Shown: piece by piece, positions 11,329 to 24,167 of the stretch
Layout: every line of letters begins with the position of its first letter
Position numbering within the stretch: the stretch's first letter is position 1
NCBI GenBank assembly: GCA_032719365.1
Contig: CM064875.1
Coordinates: 37,098,693 to 37,162,692 of the forward strand
Length of the DNA stretch: 64,000 bases
Origin: Prinsepia uniflora
Lineage: Eukaryota; Streptophyta; Magnoliopsida; Rosales; Rosaceae
Direction of reading: 5' to 3'
Translations under genes and position numbers: made by a program
Notes under the pieces: model-generated
The model's database searches: none
Told to the model about the DNA's origin: nothing
What the model saw: the letters and a program-made list of their open reading frames with translations, nothing else

Positions 11329-13019
11329 AATTGGTATCAGAGCAGGTTTTGTGCGCTTTGCAAGAGGTTTGGTTCCTAGAGTCGTTGGTTCGTCGACTTG
11401 GGTGTTGTGAGGCTACTGTGGATGTGATGTCTCGACGCGGAACAACCCGTCATCAACCTGGACGTGATAGTGACAGTACGTTCATTAGTGGTTAGTTAGT
11501 GGTGATTGTTAGTGCCAGGGTGATAGTCGCTCGATACGCGGTGTGAGGTGACGTATGACGGCTTAGGGCCGGAGTAGTTAGCGTGTTTGATGTTGGATAT
11601 GCTCGATATTTGGTTGGACCATAGGATCAGACGTATGCCAGCATGGTTAATCTGGATGGTAACTAGTGAGCTACGCTTGATGGTCGACTGAGGGTCGACT
11701 AGTCGGTATGTGGAGCCCAGTGACAGCCTGTTGAGCTGGTGGTACACGTGGGCCGAGGAGGCCGGATAACGATAGTATGGATTGGTGATCCCTTGGTCAG
11801 ATGGTGTGAGCTTGGATTTGTGTGGCTACGAGTAGCCGGAGGCCTCGAGTGACGGGGTATAGGAAACTATTTTAAGGAATTGAGGGATTCCCCCTAGTAT
11901 GGGTCACTGGTGGACGTTGGTGTGTAAACTTTACGATCAAGGATGGTCTTAATCGGGTGTAATGACCCGAATGGTAAGGTTGTGGTGATCTCGTGGCTGT
12001 CGCGGGTTTGGATGACCTATATGACGAGGATGAGTTGAGGAACCCCGTGGGATGACTGGTTTGGATTGTGAGTACCTGAGTGAGAAACCCTAGAGTAAGT
12101 GCTGATTCTAGAAATCGTAAGTTGGGGTTTATGGTTAGGTAATTGTTGAAGTTAGGCCGATTTACGGCCGGATTGGAGATGGTGCTACTAGGTCCAGCTG
12201 AGGTAGTGAATGGTTGGTGGACAACTCTGGACGAGTCCAGTAAGATTGCGGCGTTGGTTGAGCATTGAGTTGCTCAGAGGTATGTATTACGAGGGATGTC
12301 AGTTCCCCCAACTCGAGTGTAGATTGAGGGTTTTGGCTCGGTAAGAGCAGAGGTTCGGGACTGGTGTGCTAGGAGCACGAGATAGGGGATGATGTGCCAC
12401 AAGTTGGGACACGTGTGAAAGGTAGAATGGGCACATCGTGAGTTGAAATTGTGGCCAGTCGTAGGGTGTTGGTGTTTGGTAGGAATTACGAACCGAGTTG
12501 GGATATTCGATGACCATTGGCAGGTCATGTTTCTGGATGAACGGTCAGGATGCCGTTAGGTGGATCAGAGTAGCGCAGTGGAAGCGCAGTGGACCTATGC
12601 TTTATGTTAGATCGGGCTAGGTTGGTATGGCTGTGTTGACCCTGAGTAAGTTGGTTTTCGTAGCTACCGCAGGGTGCGACGAATGAAGTAGGGATGTTGG
12701 TTGTATCGATACATGTTGGGAATAGCATGAGATGATGCCGAGGTCGGTAGTTGGTGACTCCTAGAGAATAGGGTTTGACGACCTCGAGGGTAGTGACTGA
12801 GGAGCCCGAGACGAGTGATCATTGACTGTGATTCTGAGAGTTGGTTACCCGATTGATTGTGGTACTCGGAATTGAACCTCGAAAATCTTGGGACGCGATC
12901 ATCAGAAAGAGTGATGATTTCCATCCTTTTGGATGTGCATAAACGGTGTTAACCGACATGCGAGTTGGTCGGTGATTTGGTTGGGATACGGACACGTGGT
13001 TGTGATCCGTAGGAGTTGT
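11329..13019 (+). pseudogene. Internal region of element B, first part (decayed gag side)
   Basis: The only gag-like trace is a short basic frame starting at 11427 (MSRRGTTRHQPGRDSDS) that ends after 22 codons. The same start context recurs after the PBS of LTR G (39003). The rest is broken by stops in all frames. The segment ends where minus-strand element C-D begins. Confidence 0.55.
11332..11343 (+). other. Primer-binding site of element B (initiator tRNA-Met)
   Basis: TGGTATCAGAGC lies three bases after the LTR end and is complementary to the 3' end of plant initiator tRNA-Met, the usual primer of many plant Ty3/gypsy and copia elements. Confidence 0.9.
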
Positions 13020-16000
13020 TGACAGGACCGCCCCCAAAGGGACATTGATAACCGTGCCCGGTCCTGCTCCCATCTGGCAAGTCGACTGAAATTTCCAAAT
13101 TACCCTCGGTACTTGCCAAACCAAGGATAGCCACACCCCTACACAATCATGCCTCCACCTCTCGATCAGCCTCGATCAACGCGCCACGACCTGGAGGGTC
13201 AATAAAAACACAAAAGGTGTGAGTGGACAAAAATAAATCAGCTATAAAACGGTTACAGAAATACATTTCTACCCTCCACGTAAAACCAATGCATGCATTC
13301 GAAAAATCATTTCGCAATCCGTTACATTTTCATCATAAGAAAACCGTGTACGAAAATCAAATCATTCTTTTTCCTTTTCTTAACCTTCAGGTCTTAGCCC
13401 GTAATCATTAACACAGGGCCTCAGCCCAAAACCATGAATCAATCCAAGTACACAACATAATCCAAATCCATCAACCATATAAACCGGGCCACTACCCAAC
13501 ACATCCGAAACATCAGCAATCAAAAGTTATTCATAAGTCAAATCAATCTGCTGGATCTCAAGTGCGCCCGAGTCTTTAAACTCAAAACCATGCGCATAAT
13601 CAAGCCTTCCCGGGATATCAACGAGTCTTTAAACTCAGAACATAATCAATAGGCCTCGGGGGTATCATACCTAGTCTTTAAACTCAAAACAGTAATCAAG
13701 TCTTTAAACTCATCAAGAGCCCTCCCCCGTCATCAATTAATCGAGTCTTTAAACTCAAAACATGATCCAGCCTTAGCACCGGGTCTTTAAACCCAAAACA
13801 TAATCCAGCAATAATACCGGGTCTTTGAACCCAAAACCATTTGTAAATCACAACAATCCAGGATCCATCGTGATCCAAATTTCAAATCTAAACCGAAATC
13901 ACATTTTGTCATAACAGGACCCATGTCCGAATTTCCACATTCAAATCTCCAAAATCGTACTTCACAAAACATAATCAAATCCTCATTAAAACGGGACATG
14001 TATAATCATTTCAAATCAATTTATATCATCCATTCCCGTATCCGAATTCGTAATAATGATTCGTAAGCTAGCATCCAGAAACAACATCCCGAACCTAAAC
14101 CCGGAAATCCACTTTCAAACTTCCGAAACCGAAATCTCGTTCATCAAAATTACTTTTATGCCCTAGGCACCAAGCCCGAAATCACCTTTTTCAAAATCCA
14201 TTTTAAATCCATGAAATAACATCATATTTCAAATCCCAAGGTCAAAACATCAAAACCATAATCAAATCACCCAAAATCAGGGTCAAACCACAACATGTTC
14301 GAAATCTCGTAAAACGTAAAAATCCGTATCATTATCGAAATAGGTGTCAAAACCGTAAATCATACTCACAATCATAATCGAAACATCCTTAAAACATTAT
14401 ACGCACAAATCATATAAAATCATTCATTAAACCATCATCAAAGCATAAGAGAAATCATAGTCTCGAAATACGTGTAATTTCGTATGCATATAAAAAATAC
14501 GTATAAATACGGAATCAAAATTATCGCAAGTCACAATCATAGTCATAGAAATAATAGAAATAGTTATGCATGCATTAAAATTTGAAAGCAAAGTCCACTC
14601 ACACACCGTCCATAACGCCCGTTACTCGCGCTGCACGCATTTCCGTAGTTTTCGACATTTTACAGAAATATCAAATCCTGTCCGAAATCGTATTTTAGTG
14701 TCACTAAGGACTCAAATAACAACATACTAATTTCCCATAATTTTCCGGGAATTAAACGTTAGTTAATATGTAACATAGACCTACGGACCCTCGAAACAAT
14801 ATCGAAACAGTGTACGATAACTTCGAAACCAACGCTAAAATGTTCCTTACAATGTATAGGACAAAAGTCGTGTTGAACTTACCTAAAAAATCGGGCCCAC
14901 GCACCCTCACTCGCCGCCGTGAGTGGATGCGCATGAAACTCACGCGCCTGCTACAGTAGTGCTACAGTGTCACCTTCTTCACCTGACTAGCCTGCAAACG
15001 GGTTATTCAACCCGTGACACAACCCGGTTAAATCCTTATCAAAACTCACTCAATTCCTTTCCTTATTCCACCTAAATCCTTCCTTTACATTTTAATTTAG
15101 GTTCTCATTCATTAATTACCCTCAACAAGCTCTAAATCGATCAATCCACTCGTGATCAAACAAACGGGTCAATCTCTAAAACTCACTCTATTCAGCCCAG
15201 TATTCAAATTAACTTAAACAGAAGCTTCATAGGACCTAAACGAACACTAAACCACAACCAATTTCAAGAAAACTTACCCGCAGGTGATCGTCCTCAAGTC
15301 TGAAAATTTCCAGAAACTGGGACTTCCATTCTTGGCCAAACCGCGATCGATTTTCTTCAATCTTTGTATGGTTGAGTTCAACATGATCCTAGAAGACTAT
15401 TCTTAATCCCAGTTTGGCTACACTCAGCTCACAAATTAAATTTGGAAATTTCTCTCCATTTTCGATTTTTTTCCCAGAACTGGTTTCTCTCAAACTCTCA
15501 AGCTTCCTTCATCAGAAATGACCCCTCGACTCAATACCCTACTCTGTTAATTGAACCGTGCAGCAACAACTCGTGGGAATCCTTCTGGCCTTCCTGCAAA
15601 TCCTGTTTTCCGCACAGCCCAAAAATCCAATTTTTAAAACCTTCCCGTGCTCTGGTTTCTTGTCCAAGCCATAACAAAATGCTTCCATTACCACAAAACC
15701 ATTAAACAAAACCTTGAACAAAGATCAGTTTTAAACAATTCCTAGATCAGAGGACCATTTTAAACAATTACACAGCACTCACCACGGCTGTTCAAACTGC
15801 AGTCTCAAAAAGACCATTTTGCCCTTCTGTACAAAATTACCAAAATGCCCCTCCACTTCCGAGACCCGTAACTCAACCGTCCGATGTCCGTTTTTAGCAT
15901 GCTGCCTGTCGTTGTACTCAGGGCATCGAGACCTACCCAACGGTCCTCGAATAGTGCCAAAATCAGTGGTCAATCAAAAAGTTAACGTTTTCCCCCTTTT

Positions 16001-16243
16001 CGTCCAAATTACAAAAATGTCCTAGAACTTTCGAACGTCATAACTTCCTCCTCGAATGTCGGAATCGGGCGTGCCACCTGCCTATGAACTCGTGACGTCC
16101 CGAACTACGTCACGGTCATTGGTTAAAGTTCGTTTGACCGTCCGAGAAAAAAGTCAACCGCTCTCCCATTACCTAGGGGCAAAATCGCCCTTTTTCTCCA
16201 AATTTTCCGAATTTACCTTTTTCTGAACATCAGAGTCGTTACA
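13020..16243 (-). repeat. 3' LTR of element C-D (LTR C)
   Basis: Reads TGACAGG...GTTACA on the plus strand (3224 bases). Arms: GTGAGTGGAC at 13219-13228 and GTCCACTCAC at 14593-14602. ATGCATGCAT elements lie just inside both. In element orientation the acceptor-like ATTGACCCTCCAG lies at about 13190-13202, and a donor-like GCGGGTAAGT at about 15275-15284. Confidence 0.9.
13380..13835. repeat. Array of short self-complementary motifs in LTR C
   Basis: Units include GGGCCTCAGCCC, GAGTCTTTAAACTC (13570-13583, 13623-13636, 13743-13756 and near-copies at 13672 and 13700), GGGTCTTTAAACCC (13781-13794) and GGGTCTTTGAACCC (13819-13832). The ends change together between units (GAGT/ACTC against GGGT/ACCC). 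The same array is in LTR D (about 19790-20240) and LTR E (about 29840-30260). Confidence 0.85.
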
Positions 16244-16260
16244 ATCTACCCCCCTTAAAG
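16244..16260 (-). other. Polypurine tract of element C-D
   Basis: On the minus strand a TTTAAGGGGGG run ends in TAGAT directly next to the LTR start. It is the plus-strand primer site of reverse transcription, and the same sequence precedes the 3' LTR of element B. Confidence 0.85.
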
Positions 16261-17631
16261 AATTTCGTCCTCAAAATTCCGATTAGTGGAAGCCATAAAA
16301 TTTTCCCGAGGATACATATCTACGGTACTCCCGAACATAAATACTCTAAAACGGGTATAAGCCATACCCAACTTATATACATCATACTACTAGTCTCATC
16401 CTCTGTATAAAGCCCTGCCCCATGGGCAGTCATAACACATACCTGCTCGAAGTACGTAGCCTAGCTCACGTTCGAGTCCACACAATCCAAGAAACACAAA
16501 CTCTGTCATCTCTTCTCGTTTGTATGCCATCCACTTGTGACATGATTCAATGGCTAAATCCGCACAAATGTTATCAGGCCACTAGGCCAATAAACTCATA
16601 AGGTCCAATAACTCGAAAACTCATTCCCCTCACTAGCACAATCACACCATAACCCCTCCCCGGGTCACTACGTATAACGATTTTAACCTTTCCTCCTGAT
16701 TCCTTTCCTATTGCCGATAAGAACTCAGCACATTCTCAGTCGTGCTATGTCGCAAATCACACCCTTCTCTTATCCTCGACTTCACCATACACCAAGTATG
16801 GTCCTGTAGTCCGACGTCAACCGTCCAATTCATCAGAAATCAGGCTTTACTCCAATCCTATGGAGTTCTATAACTAACATGATTTCACCTATGCTGATGT
16901 TACCAAACATGACAATCCTCTCCAAATAGCACCTAATCCGCCAAAGTGGTTGTAATCCCAATTTATTCCGACCATCACCCTATCACGCATTATGTCTTTC
17001 CTTTTTATCCATCCATACTAATCCTTATGGTTGATACAGTACTCGTACAGTCTTTCCCGAAGGTATATGACCTCTACATACTAAACCCCGTGGGTCGATC
17101 TCAACTCATACAAGGAAGGTCAACTTTCGAGGGTTTATCTAGTATCAGAAACACAACTCATCGAGTCACAAATCTCGTGGTACATCTCAAAACACACACA
17201 AGAGGGATCACCATGGAACATACGTCACTATTCCTCCACTAGTAACCATTTTACCTCAGTTCTTATTTCCAATAACTCTGATCTCCTTCCGGGTCAATCG
17301 CCATAACTGGAGAAACATGGTAGGGAACCCCCATACAATCCTCCGTGGTCTCCAACAAAACTCAGACCAACTCACGTTCCCCAAACCTACTCTGGTCTAT
17401 CAGGCCTAACACTTATTCAATACATCTACATTACACACCCATCGGTGCATGCAAGTACTCCAACCAATCATCCCTCAATGTACCATACATCATCCAAATG
17501 TGGTCGGACTACCCGACTCCTCATCTCTCCACTATAACTAGTCCATTTGGCTATCCAAGGGTATCACCATCAACCAATCTTAGCCATACCAAATCCGGCC
17601 ATTATCCTTTTCTCTCTTTTACTCAAAATCA

Positions 17632-17790
17632 ACAATCAGCATCAGGTTGGCCTCTCTTAATAAGGTCACTAACCACAACTTTCCCAATAAACCACAATTC
17701 CTTAACTCGTGATATGGAATCCTTATTCCATACCGTTACCTTATTAAGTCGTCCATAACCAACATGTAACCTCAAACCATCGTAAACTCA
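17632..17790 (-). pseudogene. Reverse-transcriptase remnant of element C-D
   Basis: Minus-strand translation from 17781 reads DGLRLHVGYGRLNKVTVWNK and continues through VKELWFIGKVVVSDL. This matches the Ty3/gypsy reverse-transcriptase segment that normally has a (C/D)YRxLNKVTVKN core followed by a VFSKIDL-like stretch. Just upstream a broken LPG.EIEFT segment fits the usual pre-RT linker. Stops and deletions follow, and the catalytic YxDD box was not found. The assignment to Ty3/gypsy is good; the clade is not resolved. Confidence 0.72.
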
Positions 17791-17937
17791 ATTTCTCATC
17801 CTGGCAACCTCAGGAATATGTTGAGAAACCAGGGCATCCTCAGCCCTCACTAGGCGTCTTATACACGCAACTCATACACCACACATGTGGCCAACAAACT
17901 TGAACACCTTATACCAACCATATATTGGTTGTGGGGG

Positions 17938-18186
17938 TCAAGATCTTCCTAGAGGGTAACACCCTCGAGTCTCCCTGAAACACAACCCTTGAAATCCTAG
18001 ATTCCACATAACACTCTCCAAAACAACATACTCAATAGGGATCAAATGGGTCATCAACCGATCCATTCCAAGGATGACATCCAATTCATCTAAAACTAAG
18101 TCGGCCACTAGGCGAACAACACCAGTCATCCTAGGTAACCTCACATCGATAGGTCTACCCCCCTTATATCTCACCAATTTTACCAT
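17938..18186 (-). pseudogene. Retroviral-type aspartic protease remnant (C-terminal part)
   Basis: An 83-codon minus frame contains VADLVLDELDVILGMDRL, closely resembling the end of Ty3/gypsy proteases (usual form DVILGMDWL). It lies upstream of the RT remnant in element orientation, as expected for a PR-RT order. The catalytic DTGA/DSGA was not found in frame upstream. Confidence 0.62.
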
Positions 18187-19404
18187 ATATAAATACCAAG
18201 GTTACCGCATATCGATCATCAAGGTATCACATCGGTAACTCGGGTCGGTTCAACAACTTCCATACCATAACCTATCACAAATAACACCATACCCGACCAA
18301 TAGCCAATCTCAAGACATGGAAGAGTGGATAATCCTGGACCTACCCAATACATACGTCCTGGTTAAGCTTACATCATGACCACAAGTAATACGTATCCAT
18401 GTCATCGCTCCAGGGTTACTCAGGCTTCCTACAAAGGAATTGCAAATCCCCGGGCATGTGGTCCCAATTGACCAAGCCCCTAGGGTCCATCACGACCCCA
18501 CCAACTCTCCACACTCTTGCCATGTCAGCAACCTATACAGGAGCCAATCCTCACTCTAACACACCCCCAATAGTGCCATCTCACTTATATCCATCAATCT
18601 ACATCGCCATTGCTTTATGACGGGACAAGACAACTCACAATCACAACTATTACTATACCAACGCCCTTAACACTTTACCTCCCAGTGGACCCGGCTTGCG
18701 TCCCACTGAACTGGACTATCTCCTAAGTCCAAATCCCTGTATACTTCGGGTCCCCGCCCGAACCTCAGTCACTATGGACACTGACCCAAAAGTCCAATAA
18801 ACAAAGTTAACCAAGACCAAGCCACAATTTCCTAACTCAACAGCATCTGACCATATACCCGTCCTTGGCATCCCAAGTGCCAAACATTCCCCGATCAGCC
18901 TTTCTGGCTCCTCTCGAGCCTTGGTACTTTACCACGGCTCATCTCAAGTCTCTAACCAAACTCCTGACTCATTTTGAGTCCCGCATCCAAATCTCGACTC
19001 CTCCTAAGTCCAATCTCATACCAATCAATCATGTCATCACTGACATACCCAGCCCCCAAGCAAATACCAATGGTCAACCGTATCATATACGACCGATAGG
19101 GCCTAAGAGATATTCCCGCTTACGGAATCCACCGTGAATAATCCCATCACAAGTGCAACTTGCGCGATTATGAAACCTTTCTAGCCACTAGGCTCATTCG
19201 TCTCTGCGACCCACACAATTCTACGTCTAACAAACAGTAGCGCACAGTGTATTCTACATGACATCTGACCCTCAACCTAGGGTCAATCTCATCCGAGATC
19301 TATCACGGGGTCTCATACACCCTTGTCTACCCGTCTCACTACCAGGTCGCGCACGAGGCTTACGTTTCGGAGCCATGATGTGGCAACAGAATCAGCAACC
19401 TAGT

Positions 19405-19416
19405 GCTCTGATACCA
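19405..19416 (-). other. Primer-binding site of element C-D (initiator tRNA-Met)
   Basis: The minus strand reads TGGTATCAGAGC, three bases from the end of LTR D. Confidence 0.9.
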
Positions 19417-19419
19417 AAT

Positions 19420-22391
19420 TGACAGGACCGCCCCCGAATGGATATTGATAACCATGCCCAGTCCTGCTCATGTCTGGGAAGTTGACTGAAATTCCAAAAT
19501 TACCCTCAGTACTTGCCAAACCAGGGATAGCCACACCCGTACACACTCATGCCTCCGCCTCTCAATCAGCCTCGATCAACGCGCCACGACCTGGAGGGTC
19601 AATAAAAACACAAAAGGTGTGAGTGGACAAAAAATAAATCAGTTATAAAACAGTTACAAAAATACATTTCTCCCCTCCACGTAAAACCAATGCATGCATT
19701 CGAAAAATCATTTCGCAATCCGTTACATTTTCATCATAAGAAAATCGTGTACAAAAATCAAATCATTCTTTTTCCTTATCTTAACCTTCGGGTCTTAGCC
19801 CGTAATCATAAACACAGGGCCTCAGCCCAAAACCATGAATCAATCCAAGTACACAACATAATCCAAATCCATCAACCATATAAACCGGGCCACTGCCCAA
19901 CACATCCGAAACATCAGCAATCAAAAGTTATTCATAAGTCAAATCAATCTGCTGGATCTCAAGTGCGCCCCAGTCTTTAAACTCAAAACCATGCGCATAA
20001 TCAGGCCTTCCCGAGATATCAACGAGTCTTTAAACTCAGAACATAATCAATTGGCCTCGGGGGTATCATACGGAGTCTTTAAACTCAAAACAGTAACCGA
20101 GTCTTTAAACTCATCAAGGGCCCTCCTCCGTCATCAATTATCCGAGTCTTTAAACTCAAAACATGATCCAGCCTTAGCACCAGGTCTTTAAACCCAAAAC
20201 ATAATCCAGTAATAATACCGGGTCTTTGAACCCAAAACCATTTGTAAATCACAACAATCCAGGATCCATCGTGATCCAAATTCAAAATCTAAACCGAAAT
20301 CACATTTTGTCGTAACAGGACCCATGTCCGAATTTCCACATTCAAATCCCCAAAATCGTACTTCACAAAACATAATCAAATCCTCATTAAAACGAGACAT
20401 GTATAATCATATCAAATCACTTTATCAAGCCATCATCCATTCCCGAATCCGAATTCGCAATAATGATTCTGTAAGCTAGCATCCGGAAACATCATCCCGA
20501 GCCCAAACCCGGAAATTCACTTTCAAACTTCCGAAACTGAAATCTCGTTCATCAAAATTACTTTTATGCCCTGGGCACCAAGCCCAAAATCACCTTTTTC
20601 AAAATCCGTTTTAAATCCTTGAAATAACATCATATTTCAAATCCCAAGGTCAAAACATCAAAACCATAATCAAATCACCCAAAATCACGGTCAAACCACA
20701 ACATGTTCGAAATCTCGTAAAACGTGCAAATCCCTGTCATTATCGAAATACGTGTCAAAACCGTAAATCATACTCACAATCATAATCAAAACATCCTTAA
20801 AACATTATACACACAAATCATATAAAATCATTCATTAACCCATCATCAAAGCATAAGAGAAATCATAGTCTCGAAATACGTGCAATTTCGTATGCATATC
20901 AAAAATACGTATAAATATGGAATCAAAATTATCGCAAGTCACAATCATAATCATAGAAATCATAGAAATATTTATGCATGCATTAAATTTTGAAAGCAAA
21001 GTCCACTCACACACTGTCCATAACACCCGTTACTCGCGCTGCACGCATTTCCGTAGGTCCTAAATCATACTTTAGTGTCACTAAGGACTCAAATAACAGC
21101 ATACTAATTTCCCATAATTTTCCGAGAATTAAACGTTAGTTAAATACGTAACATAGACCTTTGGACCCTCGAAACAACATCGAAACGGTGTCCGATAACT
21201 TTGAAACCAACGCTAAAATGTTCCTTACAATGTATAGGACAAAAGTCATGTTGAAATTACCTCGAAAATCGAGCCCACGAGCCCTCACTCACCGCCATGA
21301 GTGGCTGCGCGTGAAACTCACGCGCCTACTACAGTAGTGCTACAGTGTCACCTTCTTCACCCGACTAGCCTGCAAACGGGTTGGTTCAACCCGCGACACA
21401 ACCCGGTTAAATCCCTATCAAAACTCACTCAATTCCTTTCCTTATTCCACCTAAATCCTTCCTTTACATTTTAATTTAGGTTCTCATTCATTAATTACCC
21501 TCAACAAGCTCTAAATCGATCAATCCACCCGTGATCAAACAAACGGGTCAATCTCTGAATCTCACTCTATTCAGCCCAGTTTTCAAATTAACTTATACAG
21601 AAGCTTCATAGGACCTAAACGAACACTAAACCACAACCAATTTCAGGAAAACTTACCCGCAGTTGATCGTCCTCAAGTCTGAAAATTTCCAGAAACTGGG
21701 ACTTTCGTTCTTGGCCAAACCGCGATCGATTTTCTTCAATCTTTGTATGGTTGAGTTCGACATGATCCCAGAAGACTATTCTTAATCCCAGATTGGCTCC
21801 ACTCAGCTCACAAATTAAATTTGGAAATTTCCCTCCATTTTCGATTTTTTTTCCCAGAACTGGTTTCTCTCAAACTCTCAAGCTTCCTTCATCAGAAATG
21901 ACCCCTCAACTCAATACCCTACTCTATTAATTGAACCGTTCATCAACAACTCATGGGAATCCTTCTGGCCTTCCTGCAAATCCTGTTTCCCGCACAGTCC
22001 AAAAATCCAATTTTTAAAACCTTCCTGTGCTCTGGTTTCCTGTCTAAGCCATAACAAAATGCTTCCATTACCTCAAAACCATTAAACAAAACCTTGAACA
22101 AAGATCAGGTTTAAACAATTCCTAGATCAGAGGACCATTTAAAACAATTACACAGCACTCACTACGGCTGTTCAAACTGCAGTCTGAAAAAGACCATTTT
22201 GCCCTTCTCTACAAAATTACCAAAATGGCCCTCCACTTCCGAGACTCGTAACTCAACCGTCCGATGTCCGTTTTTAGCGTGCCGCCTGTCGTTGTACTCA
22301 GGGAATCGGGACCTACCTAACGGTCCTCAAATAGTGTGAAAATCAGTGGTCAATAAAAAGTTAACGTTTTCCCCATTTTCTTCCAAATTAC
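19420..22391 (-). repeat. 5' LTR of element C-D (LTR D), truncated
   Basis: Aligns with LTR C from TGACAGG to about 22391 and then switches abruptly to element B internal sequence. The end corresponding to about 16015-16243 is missing. Arms at 19619-19628 and 21001-21010 match perfectly. Confidence 0.88.
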
Positions 22392-24167
22392 GAACCATTG
22401 TGAGATCCGTTGTAGGATGACAGAAGGAAAATGAGAAAAAGTGACTATAACTGATCGATATGAGGTTATTGAAGAGAACCCACAATCTAGACGTTGTGGT
22501 ATTTTGGATCGAAGTGATGGTCTGATAGTAAGAGTGGTATGGATGAGAAGTGGGATACACTTAGGAGTGTGTGGGTCAGGATTGGATCACTTCTGGAACA
22601 AGTTATTGTGGATCAGGAAATCCGTATGCAAGACAGAGTTTTGGACATGGTAAGAGTAAAGGTGGTTGGATGTTTTTGACTATCTTGGAATGGTGTAGGA
22701 GTAGTGTAGTCGGGTTGTTGCATACGTTATGGGTAGTGGACTTGGATCTAGTGCTGGGTCTACCCTTTGTACATAGTCGAGATAGAATTTCATATTGGTC
22801 GGGAGACCTAGGAGATTGGAAGAATCAAAATAGCTTTGCGTTAGACTTTCCTGGAAGCCTTGTCGTTTAGCTTAGTGGTAGGTTTGAATCGATGGACTAC
22901 AAAAGTGAAGGCATGTTTGGCCTATCGGCAGGTAGTAATCAGTATGGTTACGAGGAAGTTTGTGTGCCTGGAGATTTCAATGTGAGGGTGATAGGTACAC
23001 TATGTTGTTGTTGGTTGGACTTTGGGTGTCGTAGAGCGTGACTGATGCCGATGTGGTTGGTTAATGGATGTACCGTAGGATGACGTTGGAAGTACGTGAA
23101 GATATACACTACGAGCTGTGTTTGGAGGTATCTAAATTATCTTTGTTTTATTCAAGTTCGTAGGGTTGTCCATGCGTGTGTTTGGTAATATGCACTGTGG
23201 TTCTAGTTGTTGGTAATTGGTGCATTGTACTTAAAATGTGTACGTACGAGTTAAGTAGTGGTCGGAACCATGCCAATGTACTTGGACCTGCAGCGTGATG
23301 TCCTGGTAGAGTGTTGGTGATTGGCTTAGTGCCAAGGTATGTTCTGGATAGATGGACGACAGCATAGTTCCGATATCATGGATTTTAACGGAACATGTGG
23401 GCCGAATCAGGGTGATCCCGAGTGGTTGATTGTTATTGCAGGCTTCAGTATTGATATGAGGTGGATGCTCTGAGCCATGAGTGGCTAGTGGGACCCTGAC
23501 ATTGAGATGGGTGATCACAGTTTGACAGGTACGTGTTAGGGTCCAGTTGCTGACAGGTGGTGTAGGACGTGGATGAAGTTTCCACCGGTTGACAGTGTTA
23601 GTGGTTAGTGGAACCACTGGTGAAATGGTTGGTTGAGCTAGTAGTATAAGTGAGTATGTTGTTACTTCCGTGAGGTCGACGTGGATCGCTGACGGAAGTA
23701 GTATGGATCAATTAAATGGAAATTGTGTGAACAGAAGTACCGGGATAGGTAGATGTTTTCTTGAGAATTGGTTGCGAGGTGAGATTCGTGCCTGTTGACA
23801 GCAGACTCGCACGATGTACTGAGGTGTTGGTACAAGGTGTGTCGGACTCGAGGAAGGAGTCTAAGATTGATGTGACTGATTAGCAGCGTTGTTATGGAAC
23901 ACTTACAAATAGTGGAGCCATGAGTGTCGACAGGTGTGACGTTAGAAATACCGCGATTATGAGTTGAAATGTGTTGATCACCATGAGAATGAGATAATCG
24001 TCAAAAGGACTGATAAGTCGGATAAGTTGTTCATTGACCGACTTGAGGTGACAGTTTGGGAACTGTCAGGAAAAGTTGGATGGGCAGGTGCTGGACACCG
24101 GGTAGGAGACCTAGGTGTGAGATCAGTCGGATTTCCCAAGTAAGAATTCTTTAAGGGGGGGGTAGAT
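22392..24167 (+). pseudogene. Internal region of element B, second part
   Basis: Non-coding continuation of element B up to its PPT. A frame at 22571-22870 contains GSGNPYARQSFGHGKSKG, a composition seen in low-complexity gag linkers, but no domain is recognisable. Part of the host element was probably lost at the 22391/22392 junction. Confidence 0.5.
24150..24167 (+). other. Polypurine tract of element B
   Basis: TTTAAGGGGGGGGTAGAT lies directly before TGTAATG of the 3' LTR. Confidence 0.88.

Larger units (their letters stand above)
16244..19419 (-). pseudogene. Internal region of element C-D (decayed gag-pol)
   Basis: About 3.2 kb between PPT and PBS. Near the PBS a basic peptide start at 19376 (MAPKRKPRARPGSE) resembles the Arg-rich start of plant gag but stops after about 34 codons. 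Protease and RT traces lie in the middle. I could not recognise RNase H or integrase in 16260-17630. The longer plus-strand frames here (for example 17345-17758) are antisense shadows of the decayed pol. Confidence 0.6.
13020..22391 (-). mobile_element. LTR retrotransposon C-D (minus), nested in element B
   Basis: Minus-oriented: 3' LTR C (13020-16243), PPT, internal region, PBS, 5' LTR D (19420 to about 22391). C and D are very similar along their shared length, so the insertion is younger than its host. D lacks about 230 bases corresponding to the last part of C, so the outer end and target duplication are lost, probably with some host sequence. The interior keeps protease and reverse-transcriptase traces and a short basic gag start, all disrupted. 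Confidence 0.88.

Noticed and set aside
13570..13832. GAGTCTTTAAACTC array considered as a CRISPR-like array
   Set aside because: Repeats are only 14 bases, vary from unit to unit, have irregular short spacers, and lie in an LTR of a plant element.
17345..17758. 137-codon plus-strand frame in the C-D interior
   Set aside because: Antisense to a recognisable reverse-transcriptase remnant; no family resemblance of its own.
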